Below, in pieces: positions 1 through 11,290 of a stretch of 64,000 nucleotides of DNA. The first letter of the stretch is position 1; every line of letters begins with the position of its first letter. The position numbers and the translations under genes were made by a program. Source of the stretch: Ashinkailepas kermadecensis (taxonomy: Eukaryota > Arthropoda > Thecostraca > Neolepadidae); NCBI GenBank assembly GCA_034440615.1, contig JAOTOM010003955.1:138841-202840 (forward strand), given 5' to 3'. The notes under the pieces are model-generated. The model made no database searches. It was not told the origin of the DNA and saw only the letters and a program-made list of their open reading frames with translations.

Positions 1-733
1 GTTCCTCGCCTGGATGAAGGCTTAATGCTACGAGGGGGGCTCATCGTACTGGCTCCGAGGGCTTATACAAGTGCTCTGGTATCTTTGACTGACCTACCCT
101 AGCTTTAAATGAAAGGTCGGTGCCGCGCCGGGCCTTATCCGCCGTATACTGATACTGTGCGACCAGGTAAACGTGCTCACGAGCGGGCACGGATCCCTAC
201 CACGTTGGGCACGTCCCCTGGCCGTCTTTATAACCTAGCCTGCCCTACCCTTTCAGCCTCGGGGCTTATGGCACGCCAAATCCGTCCGACCTTCCCCCCC
301 GCCCCGAAGGCTACACGGTTCCGTGCCGAAACGTATAGCGAACGGGGGGCGGACTCACGACCTTGCAGTGTTTTGCTTTAACCTAGTGTTTGGCGCCAAA
401 CTCGACGGACGCAAGGTGGGGCTCGACAGCCCATCCGACCTTGCATACTGTGCCCGCCACCAGCTGCACGCCTGGGTCACAGACGCCAGCGGGCTTCTGC
501 AGTCAAAGAACCAGAGCATGTGCTTAATGCCCCCAAAGTATACGGTCATCGCACCCCTTATCGCAATTGGACATCATCCAAACGCAGATCATATATATTT
601 ATATAAACAACATTAATATTCTAGTCAAGTTAACAACTGGCTTTCACACTCATTACCCTTACCCGGGAACGTTTAGTTCATAAGAGAACGGCTAGCAGAT
701 CGTCTGCCTCGCTTCGGTTTCACCGCATCCCAG
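1..733. other. No recognisable gene
   Basis: GC-rich to mixed sequence. Short open frames exist on both strands, but none shows a motif, a convincing start context or a splice structure that I recognise. It precedes the J-domain segmental repeat, which starts near 734. Confidence 0.5.
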
Positions 734-872
734 CGAGCGTGGGGCTCCCCCTCGAGGGGGATTCCAAGTGGGCGGGGTGACCCTGAGGGCAGAGTCGGAT
801 AGCCCCGCCCCCAGATGGCCTGGGAGCCTGCCTCGTCTCTGCCGTTCGCTCTCCCTATCACTTGCGCCCACT

Positions 873-1895
873 ATGTCGTCCGAAGAGGAACGCTGTTTCA
901 GTGAAGAGGAGAGGGCCGAGGCCGAACTGATGTTCGTCCGGCTGGTCGACCAGGACCCCGACGACATCCCCCGATTTCTGCCCGAGGTCGTTTTAGACCT
1001 TGGGCCCGACGACTTTCGGGGCCTTCCCCACCTCCGGGAGATTGTGGCCCGGAGGCGAAGACGGCTGGGGAAAGCCCTTCACCCAGACCGGCATGGGGAT
1101 CGTCACGAGGTGGCCTTGCGGTAAGTCCCCTCCCACTCCCGGAGTGTCATAGTGTCGTTAGTGTCCCCCTCCCCCTTTTCAGAATGTTTTCATATATTTA
1201 TCGGAATTCCGAAACCGCTCAGCCCTCTCTCCTTTGGAGAGAAACGGAATAGTGTCTTTCCCTTTATCCAACATTTGTGGGTTTTCGTAAACTAAGAAGG
1301 CGTCATTTATCCTGGAGCGCGTTCTGATGTCGCAATGTTGAATTCCACTACGGCTTTGTCGGGGAAGGAGTTGGTCACGTCGGCCCTCCTACTCTTGCTA
1401 ACCACATGAACCTGTTACAGGGACGTCAACCGGGCTGCGTCCTTCTTGGACGAGTTTGGGGGGCGTATGCCATCTGGCGAGGTTACGCCCCCGACGTGTC
1501 ACCGCTGCCACCCCTGCCCGACAGCGCCCTCGTTCGAGCGGCGGCGCGGACCACATGGCTGGCGCCGGAGGACCGGGCATCGCGCCTGGCCCCCTTGTTA
1601 CGTGAAGGTGCCCTCGCGGCCCTTTTGAGGGATCTGGTGGCTGGCCGGAGCGCGGCTCAGGAGGGGCAGTCCGCCTCGTTGGTCGCCGTCGCAACACCTG
1701 CGATGGCGGCCATCACCGGCCCGCTGAGCGTCGGTGGCTCCACCCCCCGGGGTGGAGACCGCCCAACGGTTGGTGCAACTGCACCGGCTAGTAAAGGCAT
1801 TTTGCGACGTTGACCTGGGATCGTTCCCGTATCGTGTACGCCGAAGTGTGACCAGGTTGCAAAGTCGCTTCCGGGCGAGTTTGGGAAATAAATAA
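873..1895 (+). pseudogene. J-domain-like protein gene, copy 1 (two exons)
   Basis: Exon 1 (873-1120, phase 2) ends at a gtaagt donor; exon 2 starts at 1421 after a polypyrimidine tract and ttacag. Exon 1 encodes 83 residues: an acidic N-terminus, then a basic helix and HPD (residues 70-72), followed across the intron by an amphipathic helix (DVNRAASFLDEF). This is the order helix II, HPD loop, helix III of a DnaJ-type J domain, which stimulates Hsp70 ATPase; helix I is weak. A 1-nt deletion-type shift in a six-G run at about 1456-1461 separates this from the downstream frame, which is rich in Ala/Leu helices, and a further 2-nt loss near 1745 breaks it again. The stop codon (1893-1895) overlaps AATAAA. 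Comparison with copy 2 shows mostly silent changes in the downstream frame, so it was a selected protein. Host gene or viral or transposon gene is undecided. Confidence 0.6.
1121..1420 (+). other. Intron of J-domain-like gene copy 1
   Basis: The 300-bp interval runs from GTAAGT to a pyrimidine-containing ...CTGTTACAG acceptor. The equivalent intron in copy 2 (19344-19649) has the same donor and acceptor sequence and similar length, which supports it as a real spliceosomal intron. Confidence 0.7.
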
Positions 1896-1960
1896 AACAA
1901 AAACCATTTCTCAGCTACTACGTTTTCCTATCACCACGTCGGCGCTACCGCCTGTCGGAA

Positions 1961-2363
1961 GATGGGTCGGGGTGAAGATAGTACAACAGGGAACCAACTC
2001 ATGAGGATCGCAGCGGCACGTGCTTTTCAACCCCTTCACGCGGATCATCGTTCAGTTTAGACGTAAATATCCTCCCCTCCGTCCACCTGGTAGCTGAGGC
2101 ATCTACTACGCCCGCGTCGCTTCGGGAGGGTCGTATTTCTTACGTCATCCATTGACGTTAACTCCCCCCCCAAGGAGGGTCGGTGACTCGGCCTTCGGCT
2201 TCTAACCCCAATGCCATCTGATTTACCACGAAAGTTACGCCACTCAATGCACGTCTGGAGGCGCCCCCAGGGTTTGTGGATAACGGTGGGTAGTCAGGCG
2301 CATTACCTCTTTAGCTCCGGGAAATGTGAAGGTCGAACGCTTTGGACGAGGAGGGAAAAACAT
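1961..2363. other. No recognisable gene
   Basis: Intergenic sequence between the J-gene repeat and the 89-bp tandem repeat. No motif, splice site pair or long open frame that I can support. Confidence 0.5.
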
Positions 2364-2722
2364 GGATATTGCAAGCACAGTTTTCAACGTGCTTGCTGTC
2401 AGACCGAACGATAATCATTTGCACGATCCATTCCGGCCGGTGGCGGTGGCAAGGCGGATATTGCACATACAGTTTTCAACGTACGGCATGTTGGGCTGAG
2501 CGATGGCCATTTTCACGACCCACCCAGCCCAGGGGCCTGCAGGTGGATATTGCTCGTACAGTTTTCAACATACGGCATATTGGGCTGAGCGATGGTCATT
2601 TTCACGACCCACCCAGCCCAGGGGCCTGAAGGTGGATATTGCTCGTACAGTTTTCAACGTACGGCATATTGGGCCGAGCGATGGTCATTTTCACGACCCA
2701 CCCAGCCCAAGGGCCTGAAGAG
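2364..2722 (+). repeat. 89-bp tandem repeat, 4 units
   Basis: Units start with GGATATTGC at 2364, 2456, 2545 and 2634. The last three are exactly 89 bp apart and nearly identical; the first is divergent and 92 bp long. Each unit carries ACAGTTTTCAAC and CACGACCCACCCAGCCC. Because 89 is not a multiple of three, the open frame across it changes phase each unit, so this is a non-coding minisatellite. Confidence 0.9.
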
Positions 2723-3783
2723 AAGATGCGAGGATCTGATGTGTGCATAGTGCCTCCGTTCGGCATTGCAAACTATGCCCCCTTGCTTTATTCCAAGTAT
2801 TCCTCTCACCGCTAATCCCGCCCGTCAATGGCTGGGCATCTGCTTCGTGTCTCGGCTGGTGTCCTGAAACATTTCTATCATCACGGGTAATATATTTACA
2901 TGTATTTACATTTTACGCCAACAGGACCGGGACCGATTCCTGGCACACGTCTTCGCCATCCTACCCCCTCCCCCATACATGCCTTCCTACCCTACCCTGT
3001 GCGACGCCAACGCTACCGTCCGTTTCGCACGTCCCTCCCCGGCTAATCACCCCATCAACGACCGGGCGGTACTCTCATGGGTTGGGGCGACGGCGCCGGG
3101 CGTGGAGAGTCTACACGGTTTCGATGTGTAGCGGCCATTGGGTAGCCCGAAGATGGAGGGAAGGCGTCGGTCTGTAAAGCACTCACATTTTCGCTGGTGA
3201 TTTGATGCACGGTTGGTTCTCTTCTCGACTGTTTCGGAGACTCTCGTCCCATCGGTGGATGTGAGCGCGTTTTCGGTCGGTCTTTCAGTTTTGTTCGAGT
3301 TTCGGAAGCCCCGCCTCTTCTATTCGCTGGCCACTCCCAGGGCATCGGATTGTGTTCTTGTTTTTCGATTGGTGGGAGTGCAGTTTTTTTCTTCCCCTTA
3401 GGCCGGGTATGTTATGAAATCGCCTGGGGCCGTCAGGATGGTCTGCCGGGACTGGAAATTTTCTTCTCAGCTGGCGGTGTTCCAGACCGGGGTCACCGAT
3501 CCTTCTGTTGATCTAGATCAGCTTGTTTTCGCCCCTCTAGGGGCCAGCTGGGCGCGGAGGGAAAGAGGGTGCCAGGCGATTAGCCTGGCTCGCCGTGAGT
3601 TGTTTTGCTCAGATGCCGCCTTTGATGTTGTGTCGTCCGTACCGCTGGAGTTCGTCTGCGCTTGGAAACAGGTGTCTTTGTTTTCGGTGAGTTGTCGTGG
3701 GAAGTGCAGAACGCTGTCCGACGCCGTCGCCCGGTTTCTACGTTTTTAGAAAAGATAAAAATGTAAACCTGCTTACACTAACG
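2723..3783. other. No recognisable gene
   Basis: About 1 kb without a supportable gene. Several open frames of 60-140 codons occur on both strands but lack motifs. The right end leads directly into the pogo transposase start, so the last few hundred bases may be its 5' non-coding flank. Confidence 0.4.
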
Positions 3784-4395
3784 ATGCCTCGGACTTACGA
3801 TAAGACAACATCCAAGACCTACACGGACGAGGATCTTCGGGTTGGCTTGGAGACGATCGCCAAGGGAAAAACCGTGTATGCGGCTGCTCAAGCCACTGGT
3901 GTGCCACTCTCCACACTACGACGCCATGCCCTCAACCTGAACCAAACGGATCGGATTGGCTCCGGTCGTAGTACCATCGTCCCGCCAGAAGACGAAACGA
4001 GGATTGTCCAGGTGCTCGTGTACTTGTCCAGGCTCGCGCACCCTCTCGACACGAGCGATCTCAAGACGCTTGTTCAAGGGTACGTTAACCACCTCGGACT
4101 TGAGACCGGGTGGGTCGACAACCGTCCGGGGGATGACTGGGTTAGGCTGTTCAAGAAGCGCCACGCCGCGGTCCTCTCCACGCGGAAGGCGGAGCTGCTC
4201 ACCGTCTCCCGTGCCAAGTCACTAACCCCGGCCGTCATCGATGCGTTCTTCCAGCTGCTTCGATCTGAGATGGAAGAACTCAAGCTCACGGACAAGCCAG
4301 CAAACGTGTACAACTTGGATGAGAGCGGGCTCTCAACCGACCCACGTGGGAAGCACGTGTTTGTCGAGAAGTCTGGGCGAGACGCCTACTTGTTA
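3784..4395 (+). pseudogene. pogo/Tigger-type transposase, N-terminal half
   Basis: The start ATG at 3784 opens a frame with a Psq-like helix-turn-helix (about residues 12-48), a glycine-rich linker (IGSGRST), a CENP-B/Tc5-type second DNA-binding domain (NRPGDDWVRLFKKRHA) and the first catalytic motif YNLDESGLSTDP. These are the hallmarks of Tc1/mariner-superfamily pogo elements, which cut and paste at TA. The frame stops being pogo-like after RDAYL, where the 3' tail of a minus-strand LINE is inserted, so the second and third catalytic acids are missing. The same motifs recur in the fuller copy at 46221-47564. Inactive remnant. Confidence 0.85.
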
Positions 4396-4446
4396 GTTGT
4401 TTGGGCTTAAGGGCGCGCCGACTACGAGGTCATTTAGCGCCCATAA
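4393..4446 (-). repeat. LINE 3'-tail hairpin (copy A)
   Basis: On the minus strand: GTTATGGGCGC, a spacer with ATGACC and AGTCG, then GCGCCC and TTAAGCCCAAACAAC. The GGGCGC/GCGCCC arms form the outer stem. It sits at the 3' end of LINE 1, about 75 bp after the ORF2 stop, which identifies the motif as the LINE tail. Confidence 0.85.
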
Positions 4447-4520
4447 CTATTAATTGTTCACCAGTCTCTATAGGTCGTCCCTTGTACTATGGGTATTTTC
4501 TTTCCTTGTGCATCTTGATG

Positions 4521-7379
4521 TTAACGCCCCGGGTAAATAGCATAAAACTTCACATCAGATAGGAACCTAAAGAGCCTTCCGGATTCCACAACCGGAGATT
4601 TGTCACCTAAAACTGCGAGGAGGGAGTGAGCCTGGTCACTCCCAAAATGACGTCGACGTTCCAGCCTAAGCCCAGGGCATGAAATCAGAACGTGGCTAAC
4701 TGTCATCACTGCACCACATCTCGGACACAATGGATCATTCTCACCATTGAGTAAGTGAATATGGGTGGCGTAAGTATGTCCTATGCGTAATCGACACAGC
4801 GTCACTTCGTCTCGCCTTGTTCTGCCCGAGCAAGAGGGCCACTGACCGAGGGATGGCTTTATTATCCGTAACTTGTTCGAACCAAGCTCGTCCCAGCTCA
4901 TCTGCCACTTGCTTGCCAGAAAAGCAGAGATCCCTGGGTAGTAATCTCTGGCAGGGATTGGGAATTCCCTGCGCAAGGGGGCCTGTGCTGCGCGCCTTGC
5001 AGCGCTGTCCGCTTTCTCGTTTCCTACGATACCTATGTGGCTTGGAATCCAGCAGAAGTGTACAACTTTTCCGGTCTGATCTAATAACGTCAAGCGACGG
5101 AGGATATCATGTACAAAAGCGTCCGTTGGATTAAAACGCTTCAACGCCAAAAGGCTGCTCAACGAGTCAGATAAAATTACATGACTTTCTTCGTCACCGA
5201 CTTCTATAAAAGCTAGTGCTTTTTCAATTGCCGCCAACTCAGATGTGTACACGGACGCATGTTTCGGTTGTGTAAACGATCTGGCGGCTGTGTCGCATAC
5301 AAAAGCGCTTCCAACCCCGGTGTCAGTCTTTGATCCATCGGTAAAAGTTTTTGCGTAGCTGTTATAAAATGTCGATATATGCTCAAGAGCACGTGCACGA
5401 AATTCGTCCGGGAGAACATCCCCTTTGCGTATGTCGGCCAATACGAGGTCTATTCTAGGGCTTAGTGACAGAAGTCGCCACGGGGGTGTGGATAGCTGCG
5501 GGGCGCGCTTCACCCTGCGCACCTCCAGTTCGCTTTCAGAGAAAAGGTCTCGCATTCTAGTGCACATAGGTCTATATATACGGGCGCCACCATGTGCAAA
5601 AATTGATAGGATGCGACGCGAGTACACCGCTTGATAAGCTGGATGTTGCGGGAAACTGCGAGATTTACACGCGTAGCGCATCCCGAGCATCTGTCTCCTA
5701 AGGGAAAGTGGTGGCTCATTGGTTTCAGCCAGCAAGCTCGCGATTGGCGAGGTCCGAAATGCCCCAGTCACAACCCTAAGAGCGGTATGATGAACGGTGT
5801 CGAGAACACGTTTCCCGGATGCACAGGCACCGTCATAAACGAAGCAAGCGTAGTCCAGCTTGGAGCGAATAAGAGATCGATATAGAAGTAGCAGAGTTTG
5901 TCTGTCACTTCCGTAAGATGTTCGTGAGACACATTTTAAGATATTCAGAGATGTAATACATTTGTCACGGAGAATTCTAAGATGTTCCCGGTAAAGTAGA
6001 CGGTTGTCAAAATACATTCCTAAGAACTTAAATACAGGGTGTAGTTGAATGGGTTCACCATACAGTTTCAGTGTAAGATCACGGGTGCAACGACGGCGAC
6101 AGAAATGCATTGCTGCTGTTTTTGTGGTTGATAACGTAAAACCATTCATAGTGCTCCACCTCTGGAGATGGTTTGTCGCCAGCTGAAGTTGCCTGGATGA
6201 AGTCGATGCTCTTGAAGATGAGGACCAAATGGCTATATCGTCAACGAACAAAGATCGACCAATGCTTGACGGAGGCCCAGCAAAAACGTCATTAATCATG
6301 ATAGCGAAGAGAGCAACACTCAGCACACCGCCCTGCGGAATTCCATTTATGAGTTGAAAGCGTGCAGATTGATAGTCACCTATGCGAACACGAAAGAAAC
6401 GGTCAGCTAGAAAGTTTTGTAAGAAGGTGCCCATACGACCGCGGATTCCACTTCTTTGAAGCTTTAAAAGAATACCATAGCGCCAGGTCGTGTCATACGC
6501 CGCTTCAATGTAAAAAAACACAGCATTAAGATGTTGTTTCTGTCTAAAAGCTGCACGAATCGAGGTATCCAATAGTAAGATATGGTCCACGGTACTTCTG
6601 TTTCTTCTGAAACCACACTGTTCGTTTGCGAAAAAATTTGTACTTTCTAAATACCACGTCAGCCTAACGTTTACCATTTTCTCCATCAGCTTTCCGAGGG
6701 AAGATGTAAGTGATATGGGTCGGTAATGCGATGGATGTAATCCGTTCTTCGTGGGTTTTCTGATTGGAACTATGATTGCTTCGCGCCAACCTTCCGGGAA
6801 AGCGCCTGCTTCCTATACGCGGTTGAAGGTGGCCAGCAAGGCTTCCAGTCCCTGGGGAGGAAGTCTCTTTGGCATGACATTGTGGATCTGATCTGGTCCT
6901 TCGGCAACAATTCTCAGAGCTCTAATCGCGGATGTTAATTCAGTCATTGTAAATGGGTCATTGTAGTCGAGTGATTGTGAAGTGGTAAAATCAATAGGTT
7001 TCCTCTCGCAATGCGCCCTAAAACGCAAAAACTCCGGATTGGTGCTTCCGCCACAACTGCGTTCAGAGATAAAACGGCCCATCTCATTCGCGACATCTGA
7101 CGGATGGGCAACATCAATGCTCCCAACGCTCAAGATGGGAAGAGGAACTGACGAGTACTGACCGGAGATACGCTTTATTTGGGACCAGATCTGTCCTGTT
7201 GGTGTGAATCGATTAAGATTACTAATGTATGCTCTCCAGGACGTTCTCTTTGCCTCGAGAATTGTGCGCCGAGCGTGCGCCCTGGCCTTCCGAAATAAAA
7301 TCAGATTTGCCGTCGTACTGTGACGGTCAAAAACCCTGAATGCACGTTTTCGAGCACGTATAACATTCTGGCACTCCTC
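4521..7379 (-). pseudogene. LINE ORF2: reverse transcriptase, RNase H, zinc knuckle
   Basis: One continuous minus-strand frame broken by a single TAG near 6813, in a context where LINE relatives usually carry Trp. In order: basic linker; reverse transcriptase with FRRNRST, GIPQGGVLS and the FVDD catalytic box; RNase H with FTDGSKT, SDSLSSL and WIPSHIGI-GN-KAD; and a C-terminal CPRC-X7-H-X4-C knuckle. The RNase H and terminal CCHC place it with the I/Jockey-like group. The endonuclease and ORF1 are missing through 5' truncation. The low damage (one nonsense codon, no frameshift noticed) suggests a fairly young copy. Confidence 0.9.
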
Positions 7380-7380
7380 A

Positions 7381-7911
7381 GTAGGGTGCGTCGAGAATGA
7401 CAAAACCCAAAAAATGCAAAGACGGGTGGGGTGGAAAAGATGAAATGAAGTGTCATGAACACCGCTGTGCAAAAAAAATCAAACATTTTAAATATCTAGC
7501 TGTTCAATATGGCGACTTTTTAAAGTCATTTTTCGGCCAAAATCAAGGATTTTTACCTAAAGTTCTGACAAGACATAAGCGTTTCTACAGTTGGAAAATG
7601 TATAAAATTACATTCGATTTGATTGAAAAGCATCGTAGAAGCAGAATATGTTGATGAAAATGAAATGTGTTGCATTGCCTATGATGAAAATGTCACTAAA
7701 ATGTACACATTTTTCACTACTTTCTGCGCAAGAGTCTAGCCATATCTGAGCAAGGAGATCTTGCGGTCTGAGTTGAACTTGGACACTAAACGACTCCTCA
7801 GATTGATTATAATGAAATGCACCTTTCTTTTTCTGTTGCTGTTACATCCACCACCCTTTCCTCTACGCTTTCCTCCACCTCCTCGAACACGTATTCTCCT
7901 CCTTTTTCAGA
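7381..7911. other. 5' flank of the hAT gene
   Basis: AT-rich sequence with several GATGAAAATG-type repeats (7645-7700) and no gene. A pyrimidine tract ending TTTTTCAG at 7902-7911 looks like a 3' splice site just before the transposase ATG, so a non-coding upstream exon is likely. The expected left inverted terminus of the hAT element is not found here. Confidence 0.4.
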
Positions 7912-10885
7912 GTCCTGTCATGGAAGCCAGCCCCGGAGCGGGGCCAGTGACCAGGAGCTGTGCGCCGGCCTCTAATATCGGCGAGTACTTGGGAAAGGGG
8001 CGACCATTAATTCCAAGCGAGCTACCAACACTCAGAGACGTGCTTCGGTACATGCTACAGATCCAGGAGCAGAAGCTGCTAGTTGACAAAACCAACTACC
8101 GCAACTACTCGACGGATGAAATCGTCAGAGATGCTCTCCCCGCTCTACTCACACAGTGGCAGAGGGCTAACGCTCAGTTCACGCCACCTGTTATCGCGTC
8201 GGATCGTACCATCAAGGAGCGAATCCGAAAAGCATGGACAATGGCTCGTGACATCGTCAATGGAAGGTGTTCAACATCCCCAGCAGACAAGTTTTCTGAG
8301 ACTCTTGATAAACTCTTCGATATCACACGGTGTCGGTGCCCCATATCCCGCTGTCCTGAATCTGCATGCCAGGGATGTGAGTATGGCGCCCACATTTCAT
8401 GCAAGTGCCCCAAAGAGTGCAAAATTCCAGTACTGGAGTTTTCTTTCCTCCTTGCTCAAAGGGAGAAATCAGGTGAGCTCAGCAAGCAGCAGATAGCCGG
8501 TGCGGACCGGAAAGAAACAAAACGTCAGAATCAGGCCTTGAAAAGGAAGCTAGATGAAGAACGAAAGCAGCAGGCGGAGAAGAAGAAACAAGCGACAGAG
8601 AAGCAGCAAAGTCATTCTGAGTCCTTGGAACCTGAGGAAGACACTGATACACAAGGGGATCCCAGCAGCCACCCGTCCAGCAGCCGCAGGAACACGGTCA
8701 GCATTCCTCAGACAGCTCTGGCCAGCATCAGATACGGCGTGTCGCCCCGGGCGACCGCCGCAATCGCCAGTGGCTATCTTTTGGACCTGATCGACAGCGG
8801 AGAGTTAGACAGGAGAAAATCGTACCTGCTGGTGGACCAGAGTAAGGTTCGCCGAGCTCGGAGCTCAGTGATGAAGGCTCACCAGGCACACGACGAGGCA
8901 CAGGTGAAGGAAGATTTCATCACCTGCACCTGTCAAGTCGAGTCGGGTCAAGGTGAGAGCCCCAGGCATACGGCGCCCACTCCAAAAGGAATGAGGACCT
9001 TGGATAGCTATTACTTATCGAAAACGGACGACGACCTGGATGCCGTTCTTGCCAGAATGTGCGCAAGAGATGGGCTTCCATTTACAGTTTTTTGTGCCTC
9101 GCCAGACCTACGCGGATTAATGGCTGCCAAAGGATATAAGAACCTTCCAACACATCACAATACGATCCGCCGGCGGGTCCTCAGACATTGCGCTCGCCTG
9201 AAGTGTAACGTGAAGGCGAAGCTGTCCGAAGAAGTATCTAAGGGCAAAAGGTTCTCGCTTACAATCGACGAATATACTTCCCTGAGGAACCGTCGCTACA
9301 TGAGTGTGACCGTCCACTGCGACGGTCAGATGTGGGGTCTCGGTGTCGCTCGTTGTCATGGCTTAATGCCAGCAGAGAAGTGCCTGGATCTTCTGAAGGG
9401 CAAGCTGGCCGAATTTGGCCTCGAGCTCAGCAAGCACGTCACCTGCGTCACAACGGACGGAGCGTCCGTGATGGTGAAATTCGGGAAGGCGCTGCCGTGC
9501 GAACACCACCTCTGCCTCGCACACGGCGTGCACCTCGCCGTTATCGACGCCCTATACTCGAGTGACGCCGGAGAAGAGACCCCCCGGACAGGCAGACGAC
9601 GACCGTGGTGGTGCACCTGATCAGGTGAGCTGGGTTTATGTGTCGGAAAATCCTAGACATTAAGATACCGCTATTCGTCTTTTTGTTTCATCTGTTTTCT
9701 GATGCAAATATGATGTAAAAATGCGTAAAAATTAGTGCAATATTCAGTATTAATTGCGGCGTCATTGCTTGTTGCGAACATCACGAAGTTTCCGTAACCT
9801 ACGTCGTCTTGCAGATGAGCTAGTCAGACGAGTCCGACTGCGATGGCGATGATGACGGCAACGATGCAGACGAGGATACCGCCACCGGTCACCGCGAGCT
9901 ACATGGCTCGCTTTCTCAGGCCGTTCAGAGAATTATAAAAATTGTCCGCTGGTTTAGAAAGTCCCCTGTTCGGAACGAGGTACTCCAGAAGTACGTAAAA
10001 GAGGAGCATGGAAAGGAACTGATGCTAGTGTTAGACTGCAAAACCCGGTGGAATAGTCTGTACGATATGCTAGATCGGTTTGATACCCTCAAAATAGCTG
10101 TCCACAAGGCTCTCATCGACATAGGAGACAAGCATATGAAAATGATTGATGATTATGAATACGCCATTGTGCCGGAGACCATTCGCTGCCTTCAGATCAT
10201 GAAACTGGGAGCAGAAGCCCTATGCCGCAGAGAGAGTGGCATCTTGGAGGCTGAAGCTGCTTTAAAATTTATGTTAGGTGCGCTTGATAAGGAACGTGGT
10301 GTGGTTGCAAACAAACTGAGTGATGCCCTGAGTCAGCGAATCAGGCAGCGATGGTCAAAAACGGCGAAAGTTCTGCAGCTACTCCACAACAACCTGTCAG
10401 CAGATAGTGAGTGGAATTACATTTTCCCCAGTGCCTCCCGCAGGGACACGCAAGACTTAGTCTTGCGCATGATGGAAAGGATGGGAGAAAGGGTGGATAC
10501 AGCTGAAGTAGGTGTAGAGACAGAAGTAATGGACGTTGATGATCCTGCACCAACGCAGTCACTTCAGTCGATGCTACAACATGCTCTAGACCAGGTCAGA
10601 GTTCCAGATGCCCCAGGGCAGTCATGTGCATCCGGAATCAAGTTCTCTAATTCTTCCCTTATGGCCAAGGCTATCAGAAAAGAATTAGAGAACTTATCAG
10701 TCTCAGGAAAGACGGGCATGGTGGCGGTGGCCTTCAGCTGGCTCAAGGGAATTGTGCACACGAGTGTTGAGTCTGAGCGTGTGTTTTCAGCCGTTGGAAA
10801 TATTGTTACAAAGGTGCGGTCGCGTCTTGGTGACGACACTGTTGATGCTCTCTGCTTCTTGAAATGCCACTACCGTAACACTTAG
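7912..10885 (+). CDS. hAT transposase with Cys-rich N-terminal extension (two exons)
   Basis: Start ATG is 7920, after a TTTTTCAG acceptor. Residues 1 to about 350 are not a typical BED finger: a helical region, a cluster of about ten Cys (RCRCPISRCPESACQGC...) near residue 137, a Lys/Glu/Gln coiled-coil stretch, then a helical domain. From about residue 360 it is hAT: LTIDEYTS (first Asp) and TTDGASVM (second Asp) with HHLCLAHGVHLAV. Exon 1 ends at CAG|GTGAGC (donor 9625). Exon 2 runs from about 9829 to the stop at 10885, with DCKTRWNSL and the dimerisation segment SVESERVFSAVG. The frame before the donor is shifted by one base in a C6 run (9579-9584); adjusting for it keeps an acidic linker open into exon 2. 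Possibly one lesion from intact. Confidence 0.8.
9625..9828 (+). other. Probable intron in hAT transposase
   Basis: Donor CAG|GTGAGC and either of two AG acceptors near 9815 and 9828 (TTGCAG and GAGCTAG). The second avoids an in-frame TAG and joins two acidic segments in phase. The AT-rich composition contrasts with the coding exons. Confidence 0.5.
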
Positions 10886-11290
10886 TGACCGGCTGGAACC
10901 TGCAATTGACCGGCTTTCAAGACGCAGGGAAAACAATTGCATGCTGGCTAGATAGAAGGAAGACATGTAACCGGGAAATACATAAACAGTATAATTCGTG
11001 TACGCTTTGTGTAGGTAGCACGAAGAACCCAGGAATATATTTTTAGTGTGGTATTTAACTTTTCTGTCTCATGCGGCTATAATGCACTGAAATATAAATT
11101 ACTTTCAACGGGGAACCCTTGAAATGGTTGTAGGTATGGCCCACATACGATATTTAAGGAAAAAAAAACAAATTATCGACATATTCCTAGAAAACAGCTC
11201 AATCCCGGGATCCCGGGATATCCCGGGATTGACCCACTCAAAATCCCGGGATCCCGGGATTGAGAAAAAGTCCAGGGATTATCATCCCTA
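10886..11290 (+). mobile_element. hAT element 3' region and right terminus
   Basis: Downstream of the stop lies AT-rich sequence, then clustered palindromic AATCCCGGGATCCCGGGAT blocks (11200-11265) and the terminus ...CCAGGGATTATCATCCCTA. Read inward from the end this is TAGGGATGATAATCCCTGG, a normal hAT-type terminus. It abuts GTCGTGAG (11291-11298). The duplicated locus at 25118 carries the same GTCGTGAG without the element, so 11290 is the true right end. No matching left terminus was found. Confidence 0.75.

Larger units (their letters stand above)
734..1960 (+). repeat. J-gene segmental repeat, copy 1
   Basis: This segment aligns along its whole length with 18968-20190, including promoter-proximal sequence (a CCCTCGAGGGGG palindrome-like start), exon 1, intron, exon 2, polyA signal and about 60 bp beyond. 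The two copies are in the same orientation, about 18 kb apart, and differ by scattered substitutions and small indels. Because the intron is retained in both, the duplication was made at DNA level rather than through a spliced mRNA. Confidence 0.85.
4393..7380 (-). mobile_element. I-like LINE 1, 5'-truncated
   Basis: A non-LTR retrotransposon on the minus strand. It ends at the conserved tail hairpin (4393-4446) and begins near 7380, where the ORF2 frame loses similarity in the linker between endonuclease and reverse transcriptase. It interrupts the pogo transposase at 4393. The expected continuation of the pogo gene is not visible beyond 7380, so the insertion was accompanied or followed by rearrangement. 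No clear target-site duplication was found. Confidence 0.8.
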
